Assembly (NCBI RefSeq): GCF_003633685.1
Contig: NZ_RBKT01000001.1
Coordinates: 6,138,001-6,202,000, forward strand
Direction of reading: 5' to 3'
Length of the DNA stretch: 64,000 bases
DNA from: Micromonospora pisi
GTDB taxonomy: Bacteria; Actinomycetota; Actinomycetes; Mycobacteriales; Micromonosporaceae
How positions within the stretch are numbered: the stretch's first letter is position 1; each line of letters begins with the position of its first letter. The translations under genes and the position numbers were made by a program. Under the pieces are notes generated by a model. It was not told where the DNA came from and did not search any database. It worked only from the letters and a program-made list of their open reading frames with translations. Positions 19,803-28,743 of this stretch are shown here, piece after piece.

Positions 19803-19852
19803 CACCGCCAGCGTCGCCTGACCCGGTCACCGGGGCGGCGGCGCTGGCGGTG
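19803..19852 (+). terminator. Hairpin terminator after dxs
   Basis: CACCGCCAGCG (19803-19813) pairs with CGCTGGCGGTG (19842-19852) and the stem extends inward to 16 pairs with one G-U. It starts 15 nt after the dxs stop and is also downstream of the convergent lipoprotein gene. Confidence 0.7.
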
Positions 19853-19948
19853 CCGTTTCCCGGCGCTGTTCGCCGCCGCGTTCCGGCCCGCCCGGTCGAC
19901 CACTGCCGCCCGGCAGGTCACCGCTGGCCGGAGCGGCGGCGAGTGAGA

Positions 19949-21136
19949 CTACTGGCCGCCCATCTGCCGCTGATACGACTTGTCAGCGGTGTTGAGCGTG
20001 AACGTCTGCCGGACTGCCGGTTCCTCGACCACGGCCAGGCCCGGCCGGTTCACCAGTGCGTTGGCGCCGGGCGGCAGGGTCAGGTTGGTCTCCGAATTCG
20101 CCCGCCAGACCAGCACCACCAGCTTCCGGCCGGGCGTCGGCAGCTCGTACGCCTGGAGCGGGTTCACCCGGTCCGCCTCGGAGACCACTGCCGCGCCCTC
20201 GGCCGGGCGCAACACGACCGCGTTCCAGGTGCCCGCGTCGGTGTGCCAGGAGAGCTGCTCGAGCCGGCCGGGCTTCTCCGTACCCAGATCGACCTGCCCC
20301 AGCGGTCGGGCGGCCACCCGGTCCGCCGGCCAGGAGGTCGGCACCGAGCCGAGGTGATCCCGGTCGTGGATACGGCGCGGGACGCTACCGAACGGGCCCG
20401 TGGCGGCGGCGAGCACGCAGGTGTCCAACCCGTCCAGGGCACTCGCCCCGGAGCCGGAGTCGTCCACCACCAGCGGATACCGGGGGCCGGCGATCCCGGT
20501 GCCGAGGTCGATGAGCCGGTCGTTCGCCTTGCCCTGGGGCAGTGACTCCGTGGTGCGCAGCCGGGCCGTGATCGCCACGGCCCCGCACCTCGGTACGTTC
20601 ACCGGGTCGGTCACCCCGTCGGTCACGGTCAGCGGCTTGCCGTCCGGCCCGAGCAGCCGTTCCACCCGGGCGGAGGTCAGGTAGCGCCGACCCTGCGGCA
20701 CGTTGAACGGCAGCACGTCGGAGTAGATCAGGTAACCCGGGTCGGAGTAGTCGACCGCGCTGGTGACCTCGAACTCGGCACCCCGACCGGAGAGCTGAAG
20801 CAGCCAGGACGCCGAGTCGCCGGGTACGTCCGCGGCGACCAGGGCGACCGGCCCGCCGTCGAGCTGTCCGAGCCAGAGGATGCCGGACGAGGAGAGGTGC
20901 ACCCGGTCGTCCACCGGGGAACGCCAGTGGGCCACCGCCCGGGTGACCGCGGCCGTCGCCTGTGGATCGGCGGCGAGTGCGCCCCGCGCCGGCCAGACCT
21001 CCAGCGAACCGTCCCGTGAGTCGGCACCGACCCGCAACGGCGCCGAAGGCTCCGTCGTGCTCGGACCACACCCGGAGACAAGCAACGCCAGCGCCAGTGC
21101 CGTACCCAGCACACCGCCACGACGGACCGAAACCAC
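19949..21136 (-). CDS. Putative lipoprotein, function unknown
   Basis: A 395-residue exported protein. A lipoprotein signal peptide ends in LLVSGC (Cys near residue 23). The rest is a mixed, beta-rich soluble region without recognised domain; two paired cysteine-containing segments (VPRCGAVAI and DTCVLAA) could form a disulphide. The start is taken as the GTG at 21136 with GGGGGC upstream; an in-frame ATG at 21179 is possible but would put a charged extension ahead of the signal. It diverges from the first GT-C-like gene. Confidence 0.65.
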   Translation of the reverse strand: MVSVRRGGVLGTALALALLVSGCGPSTTEPSAPLRVGADSRDGSLEVWPARGALAADPQATAAVTRAVAHWRSPVDDRVHLSSSGILWLGQLDGGPVALVAADVPGDSASWLLQLSGRGAEFEVTSAVDYSDPGYLIYSDVLPFNVPQGRRYLTSARVERLLGPDGKPLTVTDGVTDPVNVPRCGAVAITARLRTTESLPQGKANDRLIDLGTGIAGPRYPLVVDDSGSGASALDGLDTCVLAAATGPFGSVPRRIHDRDHLGSVPTSWPADRVAARPLGQVDLGTEKPGRLEQLSWHTDAGTWNAVVLRPAEGAAVVSEADRVNPLQAYELPTPGRKLVVLVWRANSETNLTLPPGANALVNRPGLAVVEEPAVRQTFTLNTADKSYQRQMGGQ

Positions 21137-21310
21137 CTGTAAGCCCCCGATCCCGTCGGCGTGCTGCGGAAGCCACATCTTACGAGATCTCGGACGGGCC
21201 CCGGGCCACACCTCGCAAAGCCGTCCCAGCTTTTGCCGGACACCACGCGTTACCGGTTATATCGTGGCGCAATCCCGTATGTGCCGTCCGATACGTCCCT
21301 GACGCTCCGG

Positions 21311-21316
21311 TAGACT
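21311..21316 (+). promoter_or_regulatory. Candidate -10 box (TAGACT)
   Basis: TAGACT lies 9 nt before the GTG at 21326. No Shine-Dalgarno is present. Identical hexamer and similar spacing to the dxs case. Confidence 0.4.
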
Positions 21317-21325
21317 CCGCCGACT

Positions 21326-23260
21326 GTGACGCTTGCCGAGCCCCGTCTCGAAACGACACCGGATCCGGATACAGCCGGGTCCGGCGGGCATGCTGCCATT
21401 GATCCGGCGGCAAAGAAGGGCCCGGTTTCCGTCGATGCGGACGGTGCGGCCGGTTCGACGACCACACCCCCGGCCGCCGGCTCGGACCGAGGCACCGCCG
21501 ACCGTGGCACGCGGCTGCGCCGCTGGCCCACGCGCCGACGTGACCTGCTGGTCTTCGGCGCTTTTCTGCTTGCCGCGTTCTGGGTGACGAGTCAGATCTG
21601 GCTCGACCCGGCCGGACGGGTGGCGTCGCTCTACAGCAGTGACCCGGCCCAGGTGCAGTACTTTCTCGCCCACTCGGTACGCGTGGTGTTGCACGGCGAA
21701 TACCCTTTCTTCACCGACCGGTTGAACTATCCTGACGGGGTCAACCTGATGGCGAACACCGCCATCCTGGGACTGGGCATCCCGATGATCCCGGTGACAC
21801 TGCTGTTCGGCCCGGCGGTGTCCTTCGTGGTCCTGGTGACGCTCGGACTCGCCGGCACCGCGTCGGCCTGGTATTTCGTGCTCTCCCGCCACGTGGTCCG
21901 GACCCCGATCGCGGCGATTGTCGGCGGCTGGTTCATCGGGTTCTCACCGGCGTTGCTGTCACACGCCAGCTGGCACCCGAACATCATCTCCCAGTTCCTG
22001 CTCCCGTTCATCGTCTGGCGGGTCATCCTGCTGACCCGCTCCACCCGGGTGGTCCGCGACGGTGTGGTGCTCGCCCTGCTGGTCAGCTACCAGGCGTTCA
22101 TCAACGAGGAGATCCTGCTCTTCACCGCCCTGGCCTGCGGTGTCTTCCTGCTCGCCGTAGTGGCCCAGCAACCCGGACGGTGGCGCGCGGCGTGGCGCCC
22201 GCTCGCCGGCGGTCTGGCGGTCTGCGCCGTCATCGCCGTCGCCCTGCTCGCCTACCCGCTCTACGTCCAGTTCGCCGGGCGGCAGGCGTACCACGGCCTG
22301 AGCGACGCGGTCCGCGACTACGGCAACGACCTGGCCGCGTTCATCAGCCCCGGGTCGCCGACGCTCGGCGGCAACGAGCGGGCCAACGCCAACCTGGCCC
22401 CCAACTACTCCGAGGAGAACGCCTTCTTCGGCTGGGGCCTGGCGCTGCTCACCATCGCCATCGTGATCTGGCTGCGGCGCGAGGTGATCGTACGGGCGCT
22501 CGCCTTCACCGGCCTTTTCTTCGCCATCCTGTCCCTCGGCGAGCGGGTCTCCTACTGGAACCGGGAACTGTTCTGGGGGCCGTGGGAGTGGCTGGTCAAG
22601 CTGCCGCTGCTGGACGCGGTGGTGCCGACCCGGTTCGGTCTGATCACCACGGTCGTGATCGGCGTGCTGCTCGCCATGGCCGTCGACCGGGCCTGGTCGA
22701 TGGAGAGCGTCGACCGCCGCACCCGCCGGACCGCCGTGATCACCGCACTGGCCGTCGTGCTGATCCCGCTCGTGCCGCTGCCGCTCAAGGTCGGGTCCCG
22801 GCCCCCGGTGCCCGACTTCATCTCGTCCGGGCACTGGCGGCCGTACGTCGGCCCGAACCAGTCCCTGGTGCCGGTGCCGGTGCCGGCGATGGGACACACC
22901 AACGGCATGCGCTGGGCCGCCTCGACCAACCTCGACTTCAAGATCCCCGGGGGTTACTTCCTCGCCCCGCGCAACGGCAACACCGGCGACCCGGGTCGAT
23001 TCGGTGGCCGTCCGAGCGGCATCAGTGAGCTGCTGGACCAGGTCTCGACCACCGGCCGGGTGCTCACCCTCACCGACCGCGAGCGCCGTCGCTCCATGGA
23101 CGAACTGCGCCACTGGCGGACCGCGATCCTGGTGCTCCCGGTGGAGGAGCGCAACGCCGAGCCACTGCGCCGGACCGTGGAACAGGTCGTCGGCCCCGGG
23201 CGGCGGGTGGACGACGTCTGGCTCTGGGACATCCGCAGCCTGACCGGCCCGAGCAGCTGA
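21326..23260 (+). CDS. Polytopic GT-C-like membrane protein, paralogue 1
   Basis: A 644-residue integral membrane protein. Residues 1-70 are disordered; about 11 transmembrane helices follow; the last 170 residues form an extracytoplasmic domain ending in VDDVWLWDIRSL. Motifs shared with two paralogues nearby: an acidic residue after helix 1 (SSDPAQVQYFLAH, Asp106), LNYPDGVNLMANT (about 133-145), LLFGP, YQAFINEEILLFTALAC and PTRFGL. The topology and the first-loop Asp fit GT-C polyprenyl-phosphate-sugar glycosyltransferases, but no substrate can be named. GTG start, probably leaderless. The second paralogue starts 19 nt after its stop. Confidence 0.7.
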   Translation: MTLAEPRLETTPDPDTAGSGGHAAIDPAAKKGPVSVDADGAAGSTTTPPAAGSDRGTADRGTRLRRWPTRRRDLLVFGAFLLAAFWVTSQIWLDPAGRVASLYSSDPAQVQYFLAHSVRVVLHGEYPFFTDRLNYPDGVNLMANTAILGLGIPMIPVTLLFGPAVSFVVLVTLGLAGTASAWYFVLSRHVVRTPIAAIVGGWFIGFSPALLSHASWHPNIISQFLLPFIVWRVILLTRSTRVVRDGVVLALLVSYQAFINEEILLFTALACGVFLLAVVAQQPGRWRAAWRPLAGGLAVCAVIAVALLAYPLYVQFAGRQAYHGLSDAVRDYGNDLAAFISPGSPTLGGNERANANLAPNYSEENAFFGWGLALLTIAIVIWLRREVIVRALAFTGLFFAILSLGERVSYWNRELFWGPWEWLVKLPLLDAVVPTRFGLITTVVIGVLLAMAVDRAWSMESVDRRTRRTAVITALAVVLIPLVPLPLKVGSRPPVPDFISSGHWRPYVGPNQSLVPVPVPAMGHTNGMRWAASTNLDFKIPGGYFLAPRNGNTGDPGRFGGRPSGISELLDQVSTTGRVLTLTDRERRRSMDELRHWRTAILVLPVEERNAEPLRRTVEQVVGPGRRVDDVWLWDIRSLTGPSS

Positions 23261-23279
23261 TGGGGCGGACCGAGACCGG

Positions 23280-25211
23280 ATGGCCCGGCGAGCGAACACC
23301 GGTCCCGGTCGGATGAACACGACCCCGGGAGCGGAATCCGATCAGACCACGGTCACCACCGTGGTCACGGACACCCCTCCCGGCGCGTCGACCGACAACG
23401 CCGCCACAACGGCGGCGGTACGGTTCCGGCGTACCGTCGACCGCCTGGTCGCCGGGGTGCGATACCGGCGGTGGCCGACCGACCTGGCGGTGTTCGCCAG
23501 CTACCTGGTGGCGGCCGGGTACGTCACCAGCCGACTCTGGCTGCACCCGGACCACACGACCCGCGCGGGCAACGACCAGATGCTGTTCGAGTGGATGCTG
23601 GCCCGCGCCGCGCACGCGGTGACCCAACTGGAGAACCCGCTCTACAGCACCGCACTCAACGCCCCCGACGGGGTCAACCTGATGGCCAACACGTCGGTGC
23701 TCGGTCTGGGCCTGCCGCTGGCCCCGGTGACCCTGCTCTTCGGCTCGCACACCACATTCCTGGTGGCCATCGTCGGCTCGCTCGCCGGCACCGCGACCGC
23801 CTGGTACCTGCTGTTCTCCCGCCGGCTGGTCGAGTCCCGGGTCGCCGCCTGGGTCGGCGGGCTGCTCTGCGGCTTCGCCCCGGGCATGGTCTCCCAGGCG
23901 ACCGGCCACCTGCACATGATCTCGCAGTTCGTGGTGCCGGCGATCCTCGCCGTGGTGTTCGCCCCGGCGACCGACCGGGTGCTCCGGCGTGGGCTGCTGC
24001 TCGGGCTGCTCGTCACCTACCAGGTCTTCCTGGGCGAGGAGGTGCTGGCCTTCCTGGTGCTGGCCTGCGGCCTGTTCACCGTCTGCTACGCGGCGGCGAG
24101 CCCGGGGACCGTACGCCGGCTCGGAGGAGCCTTCCTCGGCCGGCTCGGGATCGGTGCGTTGGTCGCGGCGGCACTGCTGGCGTACCCGCTCTGGTTCCAG
24201 TTCTTCGGCCCGGGCCACTACCGGGGCCTGCCGTTCGAACCCGGGGCGTACGCGCTGGACCTCGGCTCGTTCACCGCGTCCGCCCGCCAGTCGCTGACCG
24301 GCCACGACTCGGTACCAGGGGTGCTGTCACCGAACCCGACCGAGGAGAACTCCTTCTTCGGGCTGCCGCTGCTCGTACTCGGCGCGGTCGTGGTGGTCTG
24401 GCAGTGGCGGCGTCCGCTGGTCAAGGCACTGGCCGTCGGGGTGGTCGCGTTCGCCGCCCTCTCGCTCGGCAACAACATCCGGCTGGACGGCGAGCCGACC
24501 GGGCTGCCGGGTCCGTACCGGCTCTTCGCCGACCTGCCGCTTATCGACCTGGCGGTGCCGGCCCGGTTCCCGCTGGTCTGCCTCCCCATGCTGGCCACCC
24601 TGCTCGCCCTCGCCACCGACCAGGTGTTCCGACGCGGGCCGGTGCCGGTTGCGACCCGGTCGACGCAGGAGAGCCCCGTCCTACCGGTCCGGTTGCTCTG
24701 GGGCGGGGCGCTGGTCGCCGTGCTGTTGCCGGTGGCACCGCTGCCGATCCGGACCGTGCCGGCCTGGCCGGTGCCGGAGTTCGTCGCCAGCGGCGAGTGG
24801 CGCGCCTACGTCCCGCCGGGCCGCACCCTCGTGCCGGTGCCGCCGACCCGGGGCGGTGAGGCGATCGCCGGTATGTACTGGTCGGCCCGGACCGGGCTGG
24901 CCTTCACCGCCCCCGGTGGTTACTTCATCGGCCCGATCAGCTCCGCCGACCGGCAGGCCCGCTGGGGGACGCCGGACCGCCCGACGTCGGTGCTGCTCGA
25001 CGCGGTCGCACGTACCGGGCAGGTGCCGGTGATCGGCGACGAGCAGCGGCGCCAGGCGGTCGAGGACCTGCGGCACTGGCGCGCCGCGATCGTCGTACAG
25101 GGCGGGCTGCACCGGGGTAACCCGGTCAAGGAGACGGTCGACCTGCTGCTCGGTCCCGGGCGGATGATCTCCGGAGCCTGGGTCTGGGACGTCCGGGTCC
25201 AGGTCGGTTAG
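23280..25211 (+). CDS. Polytopic GT-C-like membrane protein, paralogue 2
   Basis: A 643-residue membrane protein homologous to the preceding gene over its full length: AGNDQMLFEWMLA after helix 1, NAPDGVNLMANTSVLGLGLPLAP, LLFGS, YQVFLGEEVLAFLVLAC, PARFPLV, and a C-terminal RHWRAAIVV...GAWVWDVRV. Identity looks moderate, so this is an old duplication rather than a recent one. Starts at ATG 23280; a second in-frame ATG at 23313 has no better ribosome site. Likely co-transcribed with paralogue 1. The stop overlaps the convergent FAD oxidoreductase gene by 4 nt. Confidence 0.7.
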   Translation: MARRANTGPGRMNTTPGAESDQTTVTTVVTDTPPGASTDNAATTAAVRFRRTVDRLVAGVRYRRWPTDLAVFASYLVAAGYVTSRLWLHPDHTTRAGNDQMLFEWMLARAAHAVTQLENPLYSTALNAPDGVNLMANTSVLGLGLPLAPVTLLFGSHTTFLVAIVGSLAGTATAWYLLFSRRLVESRVAAWVGGLLCGFAPGMVSQATGHLHMISQFVVPAILAVVFAPATDRVLRRGLLLGLLVTYQVFLGEEVLAFLVLACGLFTVCYAAASPGTVRRLGGAFLGRLGIGALVAAALLAYPLWFQFFGPGHYRGLPFEPGAYALDLGSFTASARQSLTGHDSVPGVLSPNPTEENSFFGLPLLVLGAVVVVWQWRRPLVKALAVGVVAFAALSLGNNIRLDGEPTGLPGPYRLFADLPLIDLAVPARFPLVCLPMLATLLALATDQVFRRGPVPVATRSTQESPVLPVRLLWGGALVAVLLPVAPLPIRTVPAWPVPEFVASGEWRAYVPPGRTLVPVPPTRGGEAIAGMYWSARTGLAFTAPGGYFIGPISSADRQARWGTPDRPTSVLLDAVARTGQVPVIGDEQRRQAVEDLRHWRAAIVVQGGLHRGNPVKETVDLLLGPGRMISGAWVWDVRVQVG

Positions 25212-26488
25212 GAGCCTGCCCGCCCCCGACGTGCCCGGTGGCGCAGTTCGGCGGCGGCGATCCGGGCCAGGTTGCCGGGTCCGACCAGGCGCAGCAGGTT
25301 GCCCGGGGCGCGGAACTGATCCATCGGTAGCACCCCGGCGAAGACGCTGAGGAGTTGGGCGATCCCGGCTGATCGACCCTGGAGCGCCGCGAAGAGGCGG
25401 CGCTCCGCCGGGCCCGGCGGGCGGAAGGAGGCGAGATCGAGGGTGAGGTCGTACATCGGTGTGGCCATGGTGTCCCGGCGGGCGTGGTACCCGGCCAGCC
25501 GGGCATCGATCCGGCCACCCTCGTCCAGGCCGGCCACGATCGCCTCGACCAGGAGTTCGACGTCCCGGAACGCGTTGCCGATGCCCTGCCCGGTGATCGG
25601 GTCCAGCACCAGTCCCGCGTCGCCGACCAGGGCCCAGCCCGGACCGTGCGGCACCCGGATCCGGTTTGGTACGTCCGGAGTGCTCCGGAACCGCTCGGCC
25701 TGCTCGCCGCCGCGTACGCGGGCGCCGAGGTCTCCGCACCCGTCGAGCGCCGCGAGGTACCGCCCCGGTACGTCGGCGCGGAACGCGGGGAAGTCGGCGG
25801 CCGGCCCGGCGACGTACACCATGGTCAGATCGTCGTTGGTGGGGAACGCCGCGACGGTCCGGTCCGGTCGCTGGTAGAGCTCCCCGACCGGCAGGGGCAC
25901 CCCGGACCAGTACGTGTAACACGCGAACGTCGATGCCGGGTGGCTCCGTTGAGTGGGGGCGGCGACCGCCTCGGCGACCAACGAGCGCTTGCCGTCGGCG
26001 CCCACCACGAGCGATGCCGTCTCGGTCACCTGTGCGCCGCCGTGTTCGCGACCGCGGATCCCCACCACCCGGTCCCGTTCCCAGACCAGTTCGTCGACGG
26101 TGAAGCCCTCGCGCACCTCGGCGCCCGCCTCCCGGGCGGCGTCGACCAGGGTCGCGTCGAGCAGGACACGGCGTGGGCTGTAGAGGGCGTCTGCCCCGTC
26201 GTACGGCGGGTATCGCCCGGCGAGCACCACCTCCCCGGGGTCCAGCCTGATTTCCCGGGTGGCCGGTGTGCCGGCAGCCCGCAGACGGTCGAGCAGTCCC
26301 CAGCGTCGCAGCCGGGCGATTCCGGGAAGCTGTACCTGGTGTGAGGAGAGGGTGTCGCTCGGGAACCGGGAGCGGTCCAGCGCCAGCACACGTAGACCCT
26401 GGCGAGCCAGGAGCAGCGTCGTCGCGCTGCCCGCCACCCGGCTGCCGACAATGATCACGTCGTAGCCCGGTGTCGCCAGCGCCGCCAC
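25208..26488 (-). CDS. FAD-dependent oxidoreductase (monooxygenase/geranylgeranyl-reductase-like)
   Basis: A 426-residue flavoprotein with a p-hydroxybenzoate-hydroxylase-like fold. The dinucleotide motif is VIIVGSRVAGSATT, the G-x-R-x-A-G variant seen in one branch of these enzymes, and the second FAD motif is GDAGLVLDPITGQGIGNAF (about 285-305). A central SLVVGADGKRS matches the DG motif. The substrate is unknown; lipid or isoprenoid reduction and aromatic hydroxylation are both possible. The GTG at 26488 overlaps GGGAGG, which is poor spacing, so the true start is uncertain. It sits among three membrane-protein paralogues. Confidence 0.82.
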   Translation of the reverse strand: MAALATPGYDVIIVGSRVAGSATTLLLARQGLRVLALDRSRFPSDTLSSHQVQLPGIARLRRWGLLDRLRAAGTPATREIRLDPGEVVLAGRYPPYDGADALYSPRRVLLDATLVDAAREAGAEVREGFTVDELVWERDRVVGIRGREHGGAQVTETASLVVGADGKRSLVAEAVAAPTQRSHPASTFACYTYWSGVPLPVGELYQRPDRTVAAFPTNDDLTMVYVAGPAADFPAFRADVPGRYLAALDGCGDLGARVRGGEQAERFRSTPDVPNRIRVPHGPGWALVGDAGLVLDPITGQGIGNAFRDVELLVEAIVAGLDEGGRIDARLAGYHARRDTMATPMYDLTLDLASFRPPGPAERRLFAALQGRSAGIAQLLSVFAGVLPMDQFRAPGNLLRLVGPGNLARIAAAELRHRARRGRAGS

Positions 26489-26645
26489 CTCCCTGGGGAA
26501 TCGGCCGGCGTGGCTGCCGGCTGAGCGGTGCCCGGGGTCGACGATCGCTCGGCCGCCCGGCGTTGGTCACAGTAGAGCCGGCTGTCAGATCGACTGTCAA
26601 CAATCGCCCGGGTGGTTTCCGCAGGTGCCGGCGCTCGCCGTGGCG

Positions 26646-26702
26646 GCGTAAGGAAGGGGCCCTTGTTAACGCTATGCGTTAACAAGGGCCCCTTCCTTAC
26701 GC
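26646..26702. repeat. Intergenic hairpin repeat, copy 1 (perfect 27-bp arms)
   Basis: A perfect inverted repeat: 26646-26672 pairs with 26676-26702 over a 3-nt TAT loop. The centre reads GTTAACGC-TAT-GCGTTAAC and the outer arms hold AAGGAAGGGGCCC. It starts immediately after the stop codon of the minus-strand membrane protein gene. Other family members are at 37487, 50504 and 60391. It probably works as a terminator. Confidence 0.9.
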
Positions 26703-26703
26703 G

Positions 26704-28548
26704 TCAGCCGATGAGGGTGCGTACGTCCCAGAGCCACACGTCGTCGACCCGCTGCGCCGGTCCGAGCAGTGCGGTCATCAGGGCGCGCAGTTCCCCCTCG
26801 TGCGGGTGGTCACCGAGCACCACCACCGAGGCGCGCCAGAACCGCAGGTCCTCGATCGCCTGTGCCCGTACCTCCGGGGTGATGTCCGGGACCTTGCCGG
26901 TGTCGATCGTGACGTACATCAGCATCGCGGTCGGTCGGGTCACGGAACCGAAGACGCCGAGGCCCTCCGAACTGGGGCCGATGAAGTAGCCGCCGGGCAC
27001 CGGGAACTCGTGTCCGGTCAGCGCGCTCCAGCGCAGCGTCGACAGGCCGTGCACGTTGCTCGGCACCGGCACCGGCACCAGGGTGCGACCCGAGGGCACG
27101 TACGGGCGCCACTCGTCGCTGGTGATGAACCGCGGCGGCGAGTCGACGTGCATCGCCGGCAGCGGCTTCGGCACCAGCGGCAGCAGCGCGAGCGCGATCG
27201 CCGCGTACGCCAGGACCTTGACCCTGCGCCCGGTCGGCCCGGTGCCGGCAGGGGTGGACGCGACGGTGTCCCAGGCGAGCGCGAGCAGCACTCCGATCAC
27301 GGCTGCGACGACCAGGCTGAGCCGGGTCGGCATCATCATCTCGACCAGCGGCAGGTCGTCCGGGATGAAGCTCCACGGGCCGCGGACCTCGGTCACCGTG
27401 CCACCCAGCCGGACGAAGGGTCCGATCGAGGCGATGCCGAAGACGAGGGCCAGGACGGCGGCCGTACGGGCGGCCAGCGAGATCCGCCAGAGCAGCACGA
27501 TCACCAGTAGGGCGAGTCCGACCAGCGGCCAGCCGAACCAGGTGTTCTGCTCGGTCAGGCCGATCGTGTGCTCCACCGACTCGGAACCGGCGATGGTGTC
27601 CCGGGAGTAGGTGACGAACGCCGCCAGGTCCTCACCCCAGCTGTGGAACACGCCGCCCTGTAGTCCCCGGTACGACTGCGGACCGTTGAACTGGTACCAG
27701 ATCGGGTAGCCGGCGAGCAGCAGGGCCAGTGCCCCGCCGACGCCGATCGAGAGCAGGAACGGCACCGTCTGGGCCCGTACCGCCGACCACCGCTGGACCG
27801 CGTACGCGGCCACGATCACCAGGCAGGCGAGCGCGGTCAGGAGCAGCATCTCCTCGTTGATGAAGATCTGGTACGTGACCAGCAGACCCAGCACGATCCC
27901 GTTGCGCAGCCAGCGTCCCGGTTCGCCCAGGCGGAGCACCCGGACCACGATCACCGGGAGCAGGAAGTTGCTGACGAAGTTGGGCTGGCCGTTGGCGTGG
28001 TGCACGATCCCCGGCGCGAAGCCGAGGAACGCCCCGCCGACGAAGGCCGCCCCGCGCGAGTGGACCAGGTGCCGGGAGAGCATCCAGTACGAGGTGGCCG
28101 CGGTCGCCGCGAGCGCCCCGCCAAGGTAGATCGCGTACGTGACCTGTGGTCCGAAGAGCAGGGTGAGTGGGGCCAGCGGGAGGCTGATGCCGAGCACCGA
28201 GGTGTTCGCCATCATGTTCACGCCGTCCGGGGCGTTCTGCCGGGCGGAGAAGAGCGGGTTCTCCCAGTGCCGGACGGAGTAGGCGCCGTGCGACAGCAGC
28301 CACTCGAACCAACTGTGGTCGGTGGGTAGGTGTGACGAGACCCGGTGCTGGATGTCGACCCAGTAGTTAGCGCAGACCACGATGCCGAGCAGGACGTACG
28401 CTGCGATGGCCAGCAGGTCGGCGCGGGCCGGTTTCCGGTACCGTCGGCGTGCTCGGGCCTGGTCGGTTTCCACCGACGACGTGGGCGCGGGCTCCGGGCC
28501 GGAACCGGCTTCTGCGTCCGAATTGTTATTTACTACCGGGATTGCCAC
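26704..28548 (-). CDS. Polytopic GT-C-like membrane protein, paralogue 3
   Basis: A 614-residue membrane protein of the same family as the two plus-strand genes 1.5 kb away: PTDHSWFEWLLSH after helix 1, NAPDGVNMMANTSVLGISLPLAP, LLFGP, YQIFINEEMLLLTALAC, PTRLSLV, and a C-terminal RFWRASVVV...VDDVWLWDVRTL. About 11 transmembrane helices. The frame is open far upstream, but the GTG at 28548 gives the normal N-terminal tail and aligns with the paralogues. It ends directly at the hairpin repeat. Substrate unknown. Confidence 0.7.
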   Translation of the reverse strand: MAIPVVNNNSDAEAGSGPEPAPTSSVETDQARARRRYRKPARADLLAIAAYVLLGIVVCANYWVDIQHRVSSHLPTDHSWFEWLLSHGAYSVRHWENPLFSARQNAPDGVNMMANTSVLGISLPLAPLTLLFGPQVTYAIYLGGALAATAATSYWMLSRHLVHSRGAAFVGGAFLGFAPGIVHHANGQPNFVSNFLLPVIVVRVLRLGEPGRWLRNGIVLGLLVTYQIFINEEMLLLTALACLVIVAAYAVQRWSAVRAQTVPFLLSIGVGGALALLLAGYPIWYQFNGPQSYRGLQGGVFHSWGEDLAAFVTYSRDTIAGSESVEHTIGLTEQNTWFGWPLVGLALLVIVLLWRISLAARTAAVLALVFGIASIGPFVRLGGTVTEVRGPWSFIPDDLPLVEMMMPTRLSLVVAAVIGVLLALAWDTVASTPAGTGPTGRRVKVLAYAAIALALLPLVPKPLPAMHVDSPPRFITSDEWRPYVPSGRTLVPVPVPSNVHGLSTLRWSALTGHEFPVPGGYFIGPSSEGLGVFGSVTRPTAMLMYVTIDTGKVPDITPEVRAQAIEDLRFWRASVVVLGDHPHEGELRALMTALLGPAQRVDDVWLWDVRTLIG

Positions 28549-28743
28549 GACGCGACATCGTACAGGCGGCCGCTGGGGTGAGCTGGGCCAGCCGCCCGGA
28601 ATCAGCCGCTGCCTCCGCCGACGACCGCGGCCGAGGCGGCGGACCGAAGCGGGTGGACCCGGGCGGTACGGCGGGGCCGATCGGGCCGGTCTCGACGGTG
28701 GCTCCCGGTCGATGTCGGCGGCGGGTGTCCGGACGGGGGTCGG

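Noticed and set aside
21326-28548. Recent gene triplication by a mobile element
   Set aside because: The three paralogues differ throughout, and no transposase or flanking direct repeats are seen; the hairpin repeat occurs only beside one of them.
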